DNA from: Bradyrhizobium paxllaeri
GTDB taxonomy: Bacteria; Pseudomonadota; Alphaproteobacteria; Rhizobiales; Xanthobacteraceae
Assembly (NCBI RefSeq): GCF_001693515.2
Contig: NZ_CP042968.1
Location: 3,906,001 to 3,970,000 of the forward strand
Direction of reading: 5' to 3'
Length of the DNA: 64,000 bases
Shown: one piece after another, positions 35,763 to 45,797 of the stretch
Layout of the letters: each line of letters opens with the position of its first letter
Position numbering within the stretch: the first letter of the stretch is position 1
Notes under the pieces: model-generated
Databases searched by the model: none
The model's input: the letters and a program-made list of their open reading frames with translations, nothing else
Told to the model about the DNA's origin: nothing
Made by a program: the position numbers and the translations under genes

Positions 35763-35795
35763 CAACAAAAATCCCCCGGCGAGGCCGGGGGGAAA
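35763..35795 (-). terminator. Rho-independent terminator of cspA (possibly bidirectional)
   Basis: CCCCCGGC-GAG-GCCGGGGG forms an 8-bp GC stem with 3-nt loop. Read leftwards it is followed by ATTTTTGTT, a good U-tract, so it ends the cspA transcript. Read rightwards it follows the GST gene by about 20 bp, with only a weak AAATTT tail. Confidence 0.8.
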
Positions 35796-35812
35796 TTTGC
35801 ATAGACGAAGTC

Positions 35813-36016
35813 TTAGGTGACCTTGAGGTTTTCCGCTGACGTCTTGCCGCGGTTTTCGACAAGGTCGTACTCAATGTGCTGGTTTTCGTTGAGGGTGGTG
35901 AGTCCCGCGCGCTCGACGGCCGAGATGTGGACGAACACGTCCTTCTCGCCGACCGCCGGCTTGATGAACCCATACCCCTTGGTGGGGTTGAACCACTTGA
36001 CGCTGCCCTTCTGCAT
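35813..36016 (-). CDS. cspA: Cold-shock-domain protein, CspA family
   Basis: 67 residues, single CSD. RNP1 KGYGFIKP and RNP2 VFVHISAVERAG are intact, with the conserved QKGSVKWFN start. It binds single-stranded RNA/DNA as an RNA chaperone. RBS GGAGA 6 nt from ATG. It is followed by a strong terminator and preceded by an untranslated region shared with a divergent autotransporter-type gene. Confidence 0.95.
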   Translation of the reverse strand: MQKGSVKWFNPTKGYGFIKPAVGEKDVFVHISAVERAGLTTLNENQHIEYDLVENRGKTSAENLKVT

Positions 36017-36425
36017 CGCCTGTCTCCAAGTTTAGACTAGATACAAAAAAGACGCGGCCACGTTTTCCACGTGCCACGCCACAAACGGGCTCCCCGGTAG
36101 CTGCTGGATTTCCTGCTTACGAAACGCACAGTCGAACGGCCTGAATCCGATTGTGCGTCGGATTGCAACACGAAATTCGGGCGTTCGCAAGGTTCTGGCA
36201 CACACTGGAAACGCGGTCACGATGTCGCGCGAGCTGTGGCAGCCGAACAACAATGACACGTATTCGGCGGCATGCCGGGGGGCTGACCGATTGACCCCTT
36301 GGGTAAACCGGGTGCAAATCGTTGCAGTTGATCGGGATTTGCGCATTTTTCGGGCCGCGCTTCTGCCCTTGGGAATGGATTGCATGCGCTGCGCATCGCG
36401 GCTTTGGCGGGCACGAAGAAGCGGG
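36017..36425. other. Intergenic region between cspA and the autotransporter-type gene
   Basis: About 400 bp without a supported gene. It must hold two divergent promoters. A T-rich stretch lies just upstream of cspA, and TTGACC (36291) precedes the rightward gene. The remaining open frames are short, lack RBS and look non-coding. No repeat or known RNA was recognised. Confidence 0.5.
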
Positions 36426-37523
36426 ATGTGTCGCGCGCTCGCGCGGTTGCTCGCGATCGTGGCCGTACTTGTCGCCGTGATGTCGACGGCGCAGGCGCAA
36501 TCGCCGACACCCACGCCCACCCCGACCCCCACGCCTTCGCCGACGCCAAGCCCCACACCGACGGTGATCAATTCGACGGTCTCATCCGGTGCGGCGCTGA
36601 CCAATCTCGGCAGCAATTTCCTGGAGCGGCTGGGCAACCAGTCGAGCAACGGCTTCAACCGCCTGCAGCGAACCAATCCGGGCGGCGGCGGCGCTTCCGA
36701 GAGCACGGAAGCCCCGCGCTACCGGACCTGGTTCGAGGCTTATGGGAACTCGACCAGGAACGGCGCGGTCGGCGATTTCGTCGGCGATAAGCGAAAGACC
36801 TGGGGCGGTGTGGCCGGGATCGGAGCGCGGGTGGCGCCGGGCATCAATATCGGCTTCTCGGTCGACCAGAGCCGATCAGCAATCGACATTCCGCTGGCGC
36901 TGCAATCGGCGACCATCGACCTGACCCAGCTCGGTTTCACGGCGTCCATCGACAGCGGGCCGTGGACCTGGGTCAGCGCGGTGGTGCACGGCTTTGGCAA
37001 CGTCAACTCGCGCCGCGACACCGGCCTTGGGCTGGCGACCGCCGGATACAATGCGCGGCTCGACGGTGTCCTGAGCGAGATCAGCTATTACTGGTCCAAG
37101 GACCAGGGCCGCATCGTGCCGAAGGGTGCGTTCGAATATGTCCGAGCCCAGACCGGGGCGTTGCAGGAGATCGGCGGCCTCGATCCCGTAACGGCGACGG
37201 GCGCCACCGTGCAGCGCGCGCGGCTGTTGATCGGCGCCGAGATCGGCCATTACTGGATCTTCGACGGCAAGATCTTGGATCTGTCGGGCTACGGCAAGTT
37301 CGTCGACAATGTCGTGCAGAATTTCTCCGACATCACCGTCAGCCAGGGCGTGCAGAGCATTACGTTCCAGGGCATCGGCGAGAGCCGGTACGGCGCGGAT
37401 GCCGGCGCCTCGGCGTCGCTGAGCCTCACCAACACCGCGCGGCTCTACGTCAATTACGACGCCAAAGTCCGCGCCGCGATGCAGTCGCATCAGGGCACGG
37501 TGGGGCTGGAGTTGAAGTGGTGA
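36426..37523 (+). CDS. Autotransporter-type outer-membrane beta-barrel protein with Pro-Thr linker
   Basis: 365 residues from the ATG that opens a classical signal peptide (MCRALARLLAIVAVLVAV, cleaved near AQA); in-frame ATGs at 36375 and 36384 would lengthen it by 14-17 residues. A low-complexity Pro-Thr/Ser stretch (36508-36564) follows. The last roughly 270 residues have alternating amphipathic strands and end in ELKW, the aromatic C-terminus recognised by the BAM machinery. There is no large passenger, so it resembles the barrel-only autotransporter-domain proteins common in Bradyrhizobium. Its ligand or role is unknown. Confidence 0.75.
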   Translation: MCRALARLLAIVAVLVAVMSTAQAQSPTPTPTPTPTPSPTPSPTPTVINSTVSSGAALTNLGSNFLERLGNQSSNGFNRLQRTNPGGGGASESTEAPRYRTWFEAYGNSTRNGAVGDFVGDKRKTWGGVAGIGARVAPGINIGFSVDQSRSAIDIPLALQSATIDLTQLGFTASIDSGPWTWVSAVVHGFGNVNSRRDTGLGLATAGYNARLDGVLSEISYYWSKDQGRIVPKGAFEYVRAQTGALQEIGGLDPVTATGATVQRARLLIGAEIGHYWIFDGKILDLSGYGKFVDNVVQNFSDITVSQGVQSITFQGIGESRYGADAGASASLSLTNTARLYVNYDAKVRAAMQSHQGTVGLELKW

Positions 37524-37540
37524 GGTTCTTCACCCGCCCC

Positions 37541-37753
37541 TTGAGGGGGTCGAGACGAGCGAAGCTCGCTCTTGGGTCGTCTCACATGGAGCGCAGCGCC
37601 ATGTGAGACGGGGCGGGGTGGCAGTCTCTCCACTCGGGCACTGTCGGACGTGGAGGGACCGTCACCCCACCCCACCCCACCTCGCCGCGCGTTGCGCGTC
37701 GATCCTCCCCCTCCAGGGGAGGATAAGAGCGGGATCGCATCGCGATCCGGCTA
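37541..37753. repeat. Hairpin-rich intergenic repeat region
   Basis: About 200 bp packed with inverted repeats: a perfect 12-bp stem CGTCTCACATGG / CCATGTGAGACG (37578-37610), GAGCGA/TCGCTC just before it, CCTCCCC/GGGGAGG, and GGATCGC/GCGATCC near 37730. The composition and phrases such as CCCCTCCAGGGGAGGATAAG recall dispersed rhizobial intergenic elements. It separates the autotransporter-type gene from convergent rnd. Confidence 0.6.
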
Positions 37754-38899
37754 AACCCGATCGACCCTGACGACGCGGCCTTTTTCGATCGCGAGCGCCA
37801 GCCTTCCGTGCTTCAGCGCAATCGCCGCTTCGCCGAACAATTCGCGGCGCCAGCCGTGCAGGGCCGGAACGTCGGCGTGGTCGTCGGCGGCGATCTGGTC
37901 GAGGTCATCGACGGTGGCAATCACCTTGCTGGCGACGGCGTGGCGTTCCGAGGTCATCCGCAGCAGCACCTTCAGGAGCTCGACGGTGGCCGCGCCATTC
38001 GAATTGCCGCGCGGCTTTTCGATCTTCGGCAGCGTATGCGGATCGCGGGCGAGGCCGCGCTGGACGGCGGCGATGATATCGGTGCCCCATTTCGAGCGGT
38101 CAAAGCCCTTCGGCAGCGAGCGCAGGCTGGCGAGACGCTCCAGCGAGGTCGGGGCGTGGGTGGCGATGTCGCCGACCGCATCGTCCTTCATGACGCGCGA
38201 GCGCGGCACGTCGCGGCTTTGCGCTTCCTGCTCGCGCCAGGCCGCGACTTCCATCAGCACCGCGAGTTCCTTGGGCTTGCGCACCCGCGTCTTGAGCCGC
38301 TCCCAGGCGCGCTCGGGGTGGAAATCGTAGGTCTTGGGCGAGGTCAGGATTTCCATCTCCTCGCTGACCCAGTCGTTGCGGCCGCGCTTCTTCAGATCGG
38401 CGTCGAGCGCTGCGAAGACGTCGCGCAAATGGGTGACGTCGGAGACCGCGTAATGCATCTGCTCGGGCGTCAGCGGCCGGCGCGACCAGTCGGTGAAGCG
38501 GTGGGTCTTGTCGGGCCGGTGGCCGGTGACGCGCTCGACGAGCTGGTCATAGGCGATGCTGTCGCCATAGCCGAGCACCATGGCGGCGACCTGGGTATCG
38601 AAGATCGGGTGCGGAATGGTGCCGGACTGGTGCCAGACGATTTCGATGTCCTGGCGGGCGGCGTGGAACACCTTCAGCACCGCTTCGTTCCCCATCAACT
38701 CGAAGAACGGCTTGAGGTCGATCCCGGGCGCCAGCGTGTCGATCACGACGGCCTCGTCCGGGCTGGCCATCTGCACGACGCAGAGCAGGGGGTAGTAGGT
38801 CGTCTCCCGCAGGAACTCGGTGTCGACCGTGATGACCTTGTGCTGTGCGAGCCGGGAGCAGGCGGCGGCGAGGTCGGGAGTGGTAGTAATCAGATCCAT
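37754..38899 (-). CDS. rnd: Ribonuclease D
   Basis: About 382 residues; the stop codon extends to 37751. DEDDy exonuclease motifs are present: [17 protein letters not shown] (Exo I, DxE), [13 protein letters not shown] (Exo II) and [13 protein letters not shown] (Exo III, Y-x3-D). An HRDC domain and a C-terminal helical region follow. It trims tRNA and other RNA 3' ends. The ATG giving [11 protein letters not shown] is preferred; the open frame upstream to 39388 is antisense to the toxin gene. Confidence 0.94.
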
Positions 38900-39071
38900 G
38901 AACAATCCATGACGCGTCGGACAGGCGTTCTGCCGAAAACGCTGATATGTCAAGGGTGTCGCTGTGGATTTGAGCCGTGCATTTGAGCCGGGGCATGGCT
39001 TTTTTGCGTCCCAACCGCGGCCGAGCGAGGTCCTTGACCATTTGCGATCTGCCGGTCTTCCAGAATCCGGG

Positions 39072-39497
39072 TCAGCGGCGTACGGCGCGGCCTCTTTTCT
39101 GTCGAGCCAGCTCGAGAAACTTGGCCTTGATCTGTCCGAACAGGCCGGGCGGTATGAAGCCATAGCTGAATACGCCCGGTCGTCCGGGTAGCGGTGACAG
39201 GCCGGCATTCGGCCATTCGTCGACGTTGTATTCGGAAACGATAACCCAACTCGGCGCGTCATCGAGGCCAAGGGCATGCTTGACCTTCGTAGGAATTTCG
39301 ACGCCGACTGTATCGACGTCGGGCGGCGAATGCGTGATCGGCAACAGCACAACAAAGCGCGGCTTCGTCGCACTATCGCTTGCAGCAACGAGGCAGGTCG
39401 GACGGTCCTTTCCCTGATCGCGTCCGGCGGCCGCTTCGTGAGACCAGAGATAATCGTAGCGGACGATGAGCCCGGGCTTCGGATGAGGAAGCTTCAC
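39072..39497 (-). CDS. PemK/MazF-like toxin of a type II toxin-antitoxin pair
   Basis: 141 residues from GTG, 9 bp after the antitoxin stop. PemK/MazF-like features are [13 protein letters not shown] at the start, [21 protein letters not shown] and a C-terminal [19 protein letters not shown]. MazF proteins are ribosome-independent RNA endonucleases. It is slightly longer than MazF and may belong to a PemK-like growth-inhibitor subgroup, so nuclease activity is inferred. Confidence 0.72.
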   Translation of the reverse strand: MKLPHPKPGLIVRYDYLWSHEAAAGRDQGKDRPTCLVAASDSATKPRFVVLLPITHSPPDVDTVGVEIPTKVKHALGLDDAPSWVIVSEYNVDEWPNAGLSPLPGRPGVFSYGFIPPGLFGQIKAKFLELARQKRGRAVRR

Positions 39498-39506
39498 GTC
39501 GTCGCT

Positions 39507-39761
39507 TCACTTCAGGAGGTCGTCGAGCTTGGCGTGTTCGACGTCCATTTCGGCCCGCTCCACCGTATCGATAATCACCGACGTTGCATCTGATGTCCGA
39601 TGGGTGCGCTTGGCGGCAGCCGTGAGCCAATCATATTGCTCAGCCGACATCAGCACGAACTCACGCCGGCCGTGCCGCGTGATCTCCACGGGCTCACGTT
39701 GTGCCTGATGCTGAAATTCACCGAACTTGCGCTGGAATTCCAAGGCTGTGGTTTTGACCAT
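39507..39761 (-). CDS. Phd/YefM-type antitoxin
   Basis: 84 residues. N-terminal DNA-binding part (TTALEFQRKFGEFQHQAQREPVEITRHGRREFVLMSAEQYDWL, read in segments) is typical Phd/YefM. The C-terminal AEMDVEHAKLDDLLK would wrap the toxin. It is the first gene of the pair and should autoregulate. A GTAT-A-ATAC dyad lies 36 bp upstream. Confidence 0.8.
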   Translation of the reverse strand: MVKTTALEFQRKFGEFQHQAQREPVEITRHGRREFVLMSAEQYDWLTAAAKRTHRTSDATSVIIDTVERAEMDVEHAKLDDLLK

Positions 39762-39796
39762 TGCCGATCGCCTTCATCGAAATCTCAGGATTGTAC

Positions 39797-39805
39797 GTAT
39801 AATAC
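39797..39805 (-). promoter_or_regulatory. Possible toxin-antitoxin operator/promoter
   Basis: GTATAATAC, a short symmetric AT-rich site in an otherwise GC-rich region, 36 bp upstream of the antitoxin start. It combines a -10-like element with a dyad, as expected for Phd-type autorepression. Confidence 0.3.
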
Positions 39806-39868
39806 ATATATGGGGGCAAGGCAATTTGTACAGTGAATTGGACCCGCTGAGGGGGAATTCCAGGCCCG

Positions 39869-39979
39869 TTACTCGTAACGGATGTGCCGTGACCGGCGCC
39901 GGCCCGACGGGATCGCGAGCACGGCGAGACACAGCGCAATCATCACCATTCCCATGAATCCGAAAGCAAAGGCGTCCAT
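39869..39979 (-). CDS. Putative 36-residue single-pass membrane protein
   Basis: A 37-codon frame starting ATG with GGGAG about 8 nt upstream. The product is an N-terminal hydrophobic helix (FGFMGMVMIALCLAVLAI) followed by a basic tail (SGRRRSRHIRYE), the pattern of a small inner-membrane protein with its tail in the cytoplasm. It is upstream of, and in the same direction as, the toxin-antitoxin pair (107 bp gap). Too short for certainty. Confidence 0.42.
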   Translation of the reverse strand: MDAFAFGFMGMVMIALCLAVLAIPSGRRRSRHIRYE

Positions 39980-40112
39980 GGCAATTCTCCCACAATAATC
40001 CGTTAGAGTTGTGGGGAGTGCGTTGACGGGTTCTTAACGGGTGCGGAGTGCGTCGCCGAATGGTGGATGGGCGCTTAAGGATTTGGGTTAACGAGGGTGC
40101 GCGTATAGCGCC

Positions 40113-41585
40113 TCACGTCCCGCAGAACGTCCGCAGCACGCGCTGATCGGGAAGCGGGGGATCCGCGTAGGCCGCGAACTCCGGCTGGTCCTCGTACGGC
40201 TTCGACAGCACCGTCAGCAATTCCTCGAACGGCGCGTAGTCGTTGTTGACGGCGGCGGCGATCACGGCCTCGACGCTGTGGTTGCGCGGGATGAAGGCTG
40301 GGTTGACGGCCCGCATCGCGGCCTGCCGTTCGCTCGCGGATTGCGGTTCTTCCGCGAGGCGCTTTCGCCATCGTGCGGCCCACTCATCGAACGCGGCGGG
40401 CTCTTCGAATTGTGCTCTCACGCTATCGTCGTCCGGATCGGCGACGGCATCGCTCAGGCGGCGGAAGGTGAGGGTGAAGTCGGCCTGGTTCTTCGCCATC
40501 GCGTCGAGCAGGTCCTGGATCAACGCTTCGTCGCCGTCGCGCTCGGTGAACAGCCCGATCTTCTGGCGCAGGCCGGCCTGATAGGCGGCGGTGAATTTTT
40601 CCGCGAAGTCGCCGAGGATGAATTGCGCCTGTTCGATCGCCTTGTCCTGGTCGTCGGAGAACAGCCGCAGCAGGCATTCGGCGAGCCGGGTCAGATTCCA
40701 CAGTGCGATGCGCGGCTGGTTGGCGTAGGCGTAGCGGCCCAGTTCGTCGATCGAGGAGAACACCTGCGCGGGGTTGTATTCGTCCATGAAGGCGCAGGGG
40801 CCGTAGTCGATGGTCTCGCCCGATATGGACGTGTTGTCGGTGTTCATCACGCCATGGATGAAGCCGATCAGAAGCCAGCGCGCGACGAGATCGGCCTGGC
40901 GGGCGACGACGCCTTCGAGCAGCGCGTGATAGGGGCGCTCGGCGTTGGCGATATCCGGATAGTGCCGCGCGATGACATGATCGGCGAGCGCGCGCACGCC
41001 GTCGGTGTCGCCGCGGGCGGCGAAGAACTGGAAGGTGCCGACGCGGATGTGGCTTGCGGCGACGCGCGTCAGCACGGCGCCGGGCAGCATGGTTTCGCGC
41101 TGAACGCGCTCGCCCGAGGTCACGGCGGCGAGCGAGCGGGTGGTGGGGATGCCAAGCGCAAACATCGCCTCGCTGACGATATATTCGCGCAGGACCGGAC
41201 CGAGCGCGGCGCGGCCGTCGCCGCGGCGCGAGAACGGGGTCGGCCCGCTTCCCTTGAGCTGGATGTCGCGGCGGACGCCGTCTCTGTCGATGACTTCGCC
41301 GAGCAGGATGGCGCGGCCGTCGCCGAGCTGGGGCACGAATTGCCCGAACTGGTGACCGGCATAGGCCATGGCGATCGGATCGGCGCCCTCAGGGACGCGC
41401 TTTCCGGCGAGGATTTCCGCGCCCTCAGGGCTATCCAGCACGTCCGGATCCAGCCCGAGATGGACGGCCAAGGCCCGGTTCAGCTTGATCAGCCGGGGGC
41501 TGGCTACGGGCGTCGGCGCCACGCGCGCGAAAAAGTTCGCCGGCAGGGCCGAATAGGTGTTCTGGAACGGGAAATGGACGGTCAT
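40113..41585 (-). CDS. selO: SelO/YdiU pseudokinase-fold protein adenylyltransferase
   Basis: 490 residues, full length. SelO transfers AMP to protein Ser/Thr/Tyr. The nucleotide-binding Lys111 ([13 protein letters not shown]), probable base Asp250 and metal ligands Asn251 and Asp260 ([16 protein letters not shown]) are intact. It ends Arg-Thr-Phe-Cys488-Gly-Thr, with Cys at the antepenultimate position where some SelO proteins carry selenocysteine. It is linked to redox homeostasis in other bacteria. Single gene, divergent from aspS. Confidence 0.93.
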   Translation of the reverse strand: MTVHFPFQNTYSALPANFFARVAPTPVASPRLIKLNRALAVHLGLDPDVLDSPEGAEILAGKRVPEGADPIAMAYAGHQFGQFVPQLGDGRAILLGEVIDRDGVRRDIQLKGSGPTPFSRRGDGRAALGPVLREYIVSEAMFALGIPTTRSLAAVTSGERVQRETMLPGAVLTRVAASHIRVGTFQFFAARGDTDGVRALADHVIARHYPDIANAERPYHALLEGVVARQADLVARWLLIGFIHGVMNTDNTSISGETIDYGPCAFMDEYNPAQVFSSIDELGRYAYANQPRIALWNLTRLAECLLRLFSDDQDKAIEQAQFILGDFAEKFTAAYQAGLRQKIGLFTERDGDEALIQDLLDAMAKNQADFTLTFRRLSDAVADPDDDSVRAQFEEPAAFDEWAARWRKRLAEEPQSASERQAAMRAVNPAFIPRNHSVEAVIAAAVNNDYAPFEELLTVLSKPYEDQPEFAAYADPPLPDQRVLRTFCGT

Positions 41586-41778
41586 GACCTAAAGATAGGC
41601 GCGGGCGGGGAATAGGCAAACGGTTCAGATGCGGTCGTGCCGAAATGGCCGCTTTTGAGCCGAAAACAGCCCCGCCATTGGTTGCCGCTTCCGGCCGCGT
41701 CGGGTAAACCGTCCCGCACTTCGCGCGGGCGCTTTGGCCCCCGATTCTGACCTCCGACATCTGTTTTTTGGGACTTCC

Positions 41779-43554
41779 ATGCATCGCTACCGGTCACATA
41801 CATGCGGCGCGCTCCGCGACAGCGACATCGGGCAGACCGCCCGCCTTTCCGGCTGGTGCCATCGCATCCGCGACCATGGCGGTGTGCTGTTCATTGACCT
41901 GCGCGACCATTACGGCATCACCCAGTGTGTGGCCGACCCGGATTCGCCGGCGTTCAAGGAAGTGGAAAAGTTCCGCTCGGAATGGGTGGTGCGGATCGAC
42001 GGCAAGGTGCGCAAGCGCCCCGAGGGTACCGACAATCCGGAACTGCCGACCGGCGCCGTGGAAGTTTACGTCAGCGAGATCGAGGTGCTGGGACCTGCCG
42101 GCGAACTGCCGCTGCCGGTGTTCGGCGAGCAGGAATATCCTGAAGATATCAGGCTCAAGTACCGCTTCCTCGACCTGCGTCGCGAGAAGCTGCATCAGAA
42201 CATCATGACCCGCGGCGCCATCGTCGATTCCATGCGCAAGCGGATGAAGGAGCAGGGCTTCTTCGAGTTCCAGACCCCGATCCTGACGGCGTCCTCGCCG
42301 GAAGGCGCGCGCGACTTCCTGGTGCCCTCGCGCATCCATCCCGGCAAGTTCTATGCGCTGCCGCAGGCGCCGCAGCAGTACAAGCAGCTCTTGATGATGT
42401 CGGGCTTCGACCGCTACTTCCAGATCGCGCCGTGCTTCCGCGACGAGGACCCGCGCGCCGACCGCCTGCCGGGCGAGTTCTATCAGCTCGACCTCGAAAT
42501 GAGCTTTGTCGAGCAGGAAGATGTGTTCGCGGCCGTCGAGCCCGTCATGACCGGTGTGTTCGAGGAATTCGCCAAGGGCAAGCCGGTGACCAAAGGCTGG
42601 CCGCGGATTCCCTTCGCCGAGGCGCTGAAGAAATACGGCAGCGACAAGCCGGACCTGCGCAACCCGATCGTCATGCAGGACGTCTCCGAGCACTTCCGCG
42701 GCTCCGGCTTCAAGGTGTTCGCGCGGATGCTGGAAGACCCGAAGAACCAGGTCTGGGCGATCCCCGGCACGGGCGGCGGCTCACGCGCGTTTTGCGACCG
42801 CATGAACTCGTGGGCGCAGGGTGAAGGCCAGCCCGGCCTCGGCTACATCATGTGGCGCGAGGGCGGCGAGGGTGCGGGTCCGCTCGCCAACAACATCGGT
42901 GCGGAGCGGACGGCGGCGATCCGCGCGCAGTTGGGCTTGAAGGAGGGCGACGCGGCGTTCTTCGTCGCCGGCGATCCGGAAAAATTCTGGAAGTTTTCAG
43001 GTCTCGCCCGCACCAAGGTGGGCGAGGAATTGAACCTGATCGACAAGGAGCGGTTCGAGCTTGCCTGGATCGTCGACTTCCCGATGTACGAGTACAACGA
43101 GGAAGACAAGAAGGTCGACTTCTCGCATAACCCATTCTCGATGCCGCAGGGCGGCCTCGATGCGCTCAAGGGGCAGGACCCGCTGACCATCAAGGCGTTC
43201 CAGTACGACATCACCTGCAACGGCTACGAGATCGCCTCCGGCGGCATCCGCAACCACAAGCCGGAAGCGATGGTGAAGGCGTTCGAGATCGCAGGTTATG
43301 GCGAGAAGGACGTCGTCGAGCGTTTCGGCGGCATGTATCGCGCGTTCCAGTATGGCGCTCCGCCGCATGGCGGCATGGCGGCCGGCGTCGACCGCATCGT
43401 GATGCTGCTCTGCGGCACCACGAATTTGCGCGAGATCTCGCTGTTCCCGATGAACCAGCAGGCGGTCGACCTGCTGATGGGTGCGCCATCGGAGGTCACC
43501 ACCAAGCAGCTCCGCGAGCTCCATATCCGGCTCAACCTGCCGGACAAGGGCTAG
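41779..43554 (+). CDS. aspS: Aspartyl-tRNA synthetase
   Basis: 591 residues, the bacterial type with GAD insertion. It has an anticodon-binding OB fold at the N-terminus ([25 protein letters not shown], read in parts), class II motif 2 [19 protein letters not shown] and motif 3 [14 protein letters not shown]. The ATG giving MHRYRSHTC matches the family start; an earlier in-frame start would add 15 non-conserved residues. In organisms with GatCAB this enzyme may also charge tRNA-Asn. The rnd-aspS linkage is common in Rhizobiales; here selO lies between them. Confidence 0.97.
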   Translation: MHRYRSHTCGALRDSDIGQTARLSGWCHRIRDHGGVLFIDLRDHYGITQCVADPDSPAFKEVEKFRSEWVVRIDGKVRKRPEGTDNPELPTGAVEVYVSEIEVLGPAGELPLPVFGEQEYPEDIRLKYRFLDLRREKLHQNIMTRGAIVDSMRKRMKEQGFFEFQTPILTASSPEGARDFLVPSRIHPGKFYALPQAPQQYKQLLMMSGFDRYFQIAPCFRDEDPRADRLPGEFYQLDLEMSFVEQEDVFAAVEPVMTGVFEEFAKGKPVTKGWPRIPFAEALKKYGSDKPDLRNPIVMQDVSEHFRGSGFKVFARMLEDPKNQVWAIPGTGGGSRAFCDRMNSWAQGEGQPGLGYIMWREGGEGAGPLANNIGAERTAAIRAQLGLKEGDAAFFVAGDPEKFWKFSGLARTKVGEELNLIDKERFELAWIVDFPMYEYNEEDKKVDFSHNPFSMPQGGLDALKGQDPLTIKAFQYDITCNGYEIASGGIRNHKPEAMVKAFEIAGYGEKDVVERFGGMYRAFQYGAPPHGGMAAGVDRIVMLLCGTTNLREISLFPMNQQAVDLLMGAPSEVTTKQLRELHIRLNLPDKG

Positions 43555-43555
43555 C

Positions 43556-45538
43556 TCACAGCCCCGTCGAAGCCTCGATCTTGAATTGCGCCAGCGCGAG
43601 GAGCGGATCGGTCTTCAGCATCTGGAATAGCTGCATCGCCGGTACCTTGTCTGAAGGCGTGAGCTTGATGACAAGCGTTTGTCCCGGGCTTTCGACAAAA
43701 CGCGCGAGCGCCTGCACGGCGTTCGCGGCATCGGGGTTGGCCGCGGCCACGTCCTGGCTGCTGGCCCTGATGCCTTCGACAATCGCTTGCCGAGCGGCGT
43801 CGCGGCTGATGTTCTGGGCCCGGGCGTACTGGACGACCCCGACATCAACGCTGCCGAGATCGCGCACCGTCAGCTCGATTGCGCCGGCCTCGATCTGTGC
43901 TGCCGCACCTATCGCCTGAGCCGCGTTGGCCGAAAAGGTCTGCCGCGGCACGTTGGTAAGTGCGATCCGCGCCGATGCGTTCAGGAGCCCGCCGATCTCG
44001 AGCTTCGGGACCTCGACGACGAACCCGCGGGCCGCCTCGGTCCACTCCAGGCCGATATCGCCATCCGCCGCTAGCTTGTCCAGCCCAGCCGCAATGAGCG
44101 GCTTCATGGCGGGATCGCTCGCGTCGACCGGCGTGGTCATTTTTGCAATCAGGCGTGCCTTGCTCGGAATCGGGCCGACGAATTGCCCCCAGCTCATATC
44201 GAAGCCGTCGAGGTTGACGAACTTGCCGGTGTTCTTGAAGGGCGCCGTCACGCCCTTGATCTCGACGCCCTCAATCAGCGGAAACAGTCCTGCGATCAGT
44301 TCGGGCGAGGCGGGTTGTCCGGGGCCAGCGAACTGCGCCGAGATGCGCATGAAGTTGGCGATATCCAGCGATTTCAGCGCGAAGCGTCCGAGCTTGACGG
44401 GGCCTTTCGGCGTATTTGCATCAAGGCCTTCAAATGCAAACTCACCGACCTTGCCGTTCTCCAGGTTGAACCTGATCGTCGCGAGCTTGAATGGGCCCTG
44501 CGGTGTTTCGGCTGAGAGGCCGCGCATCTCGGCCGTTCCGATCCGCATGCCTTCGTAGATCGCGGCCGCCTTTTCAAGCAGCTCACGCGCTTGCGCGGGC
44601 GAAGGCTGCGGGGTTCCTCCGGCCGCCTGGATCGTCGCGAGCAGCGACGGCAATTGCACCCGCGACGGACGTACGCCGACCTCGTCGATCGTCATCGCGT
44701 CGATACGCATGCGAAGTCCGAGCGCGGAAGTCACGGTGTAGGGACCGGCCGTCGTCTTGCCGTAGGCACGGATATAGCGATCGTCATTCGCCTTTTGCGG
44801 ATCCAGGATGGCGGTGAGCGCCGCTATATCGAAGTCGCTCGAGGCGAGTTTGAGCATTTCGCCGGTCATCTTGTCGGCCTTGCCGGCCTGCTGCGTGTTG
44901 ACCGTAAAATTGACCCGCTCGATCTGCATGCTGTCGATCTTGCCCGCCTTGATGTCGCGCAGCGCCGTGCCGGAATAGGCGAACTCGCCCGACATGGCCG
45001 GGCCGAAGTTGATCGTTCCCGTGACGCCCGGAGCTTCGAGCGATGTCGCCGAGACCGTTGCGAATTGCTCCAGCGCAAATCGATACACGTCGATGACGGA
45101 TGCGGAAGCCTGGGGCCGCTGCAGGCTCGCCGGACCGGAGTAGTCCTTCATGACCAGCCGCGGCATCTTGTAGGTCAGGTTCCCACCGGTGGGACCCGCG
45201 ATGCTGACGCCGAACTCGACGTCCGCCGCTTCGATGCTGTCGGCCGAGAACCGGCCCGTATCCGGCTGACTGACACCCGAGGCGACGATGCTGGCGATCT
45301 TCATGCGGACCGGCGGCTGCGTTGCCGATTCGGTCTGGATGTCGGCGATGGTGACGGTTCGGCTCTTCAGGTCGAACGACACCTTGCCGTGGCTTGCCTT
45401 GCCGCCGCCGGCTCTGAGCTGCTCGAACGCGGCGTCGACTTCGCCCGCGACGCGTTGCTGCGTGTAGAACTCGAAGCCGAAGTAGCCGCCCACCGCGATC
45501 ACGACCGCGGCGACCAGGCCCAGCAATATCTTTACCAT
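43556..45538 (-). CDS. Large N-terminally anchored envelope protein, unrecognised
   Basis: 660 residues from the ATG giving MVKILLG. One N-terminal transmembrane anchor (ILLGLVAAVVIAVGGYFGF) precedes a long, mostly beta-rich periplasmic region. Repeated phrases such as G-P-V-K-L-x-x-F, AETPQGPFKLATIRFN and DANTPKGPVKLGRFAL suggest internal repetition. General architecture recalls AsmA- or DUF945-like proteins, but no family motif was found. It ends 1 bp from the convergent aspS stop. Role unknown; an envelope or lipid-related function would be speculation. Confidence 0.72.
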   Translation of the reverse strand: MVKILLGLVAAVVIAVGGYFGFEFYTQQRVAGEVDAAFEQLRAGGGKASHGKVSFDLKSRTVTIADIQTESATQPPVRMKIASIVASGVSQPDTGRFSADSIEAADVEFGVSIAGPTGGNLTYKMPRLVMKDYSGPASLQRPQASASVIDVYRFALEQFATVSATSLEAPGVTGTINFGPAMSGEFAYSGTALRDIKAGKIDSMQIERVNFTVNTQQAGKADKMTGEMLKLASSDFDIAALTAILDPQKANDDRYIRAYGKTTAGPYTVTSALGLRMRIDAMTIDEVGVRPSRVQLPSLLATIQAAGGTPQPSPAQARELLEKAAAIYEGMRIGTAEMRGLSAETPQGPFKLATIRFNLENGKVGEFAFEGLDANTPKGPVKLGRFALKSLDIANFMRISAQFAGPGQPASPELIAGLFPLIEGVEIKGVTAPFKNTGKFVNLDGFDMSWGQFVGPIPSKARLIAKMTTPVDASDPAMKPLIAAGLDKLAADGDIGLEWTEAARGFVVEVPKLEIGGLLNASARIALTNVPRQTFSANAAQAIGAAAQIEAGAIELTVRDLGSVDVGVVQYARAQNISRDAARQAIVEGIRASSQDVAAANPDAANAVQALARFVESPGQTLVIKLTPSDKVPAMQLFQMLKTDPLLALAQFKIEASTGL

Positions 45539-45797
45539 TAGTTGTGCTCCGGACGCCGACGTCAGCGGGAGGCAAAATTGCCACAATGTCGGTCAAGGGG
45601 ACGGGTAGGGAGGATATTATGCTACCGGCTTTGCCGCGTTGCGTCGATGCCCCCTGTTGATGGGAATGCGCTCGGATGTTGATCCAAGTGGTTGCCCGTG
45701 CTTCACATCCGGCTCAATCTGCCGCAAAACTAACGGTTCACATGAAGACCGGCCTCGGCACGTATTTCGGGGTCGTTGAAGCCCGTGGGGGGAGTGT

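Noticed and set aside
36508..36564. Short tandem CCCAC/CCCCGAC-like repeats as a microsatellite or CRISPR-like array
   Set aside because: In-frame Pro-Thr/Ser linker coding sequence; no spacers.
38900..39388. N-terminal extension of RNase D
   Set aside because: Antisense to the toxin gene; the standard RNase D start is at 38899.
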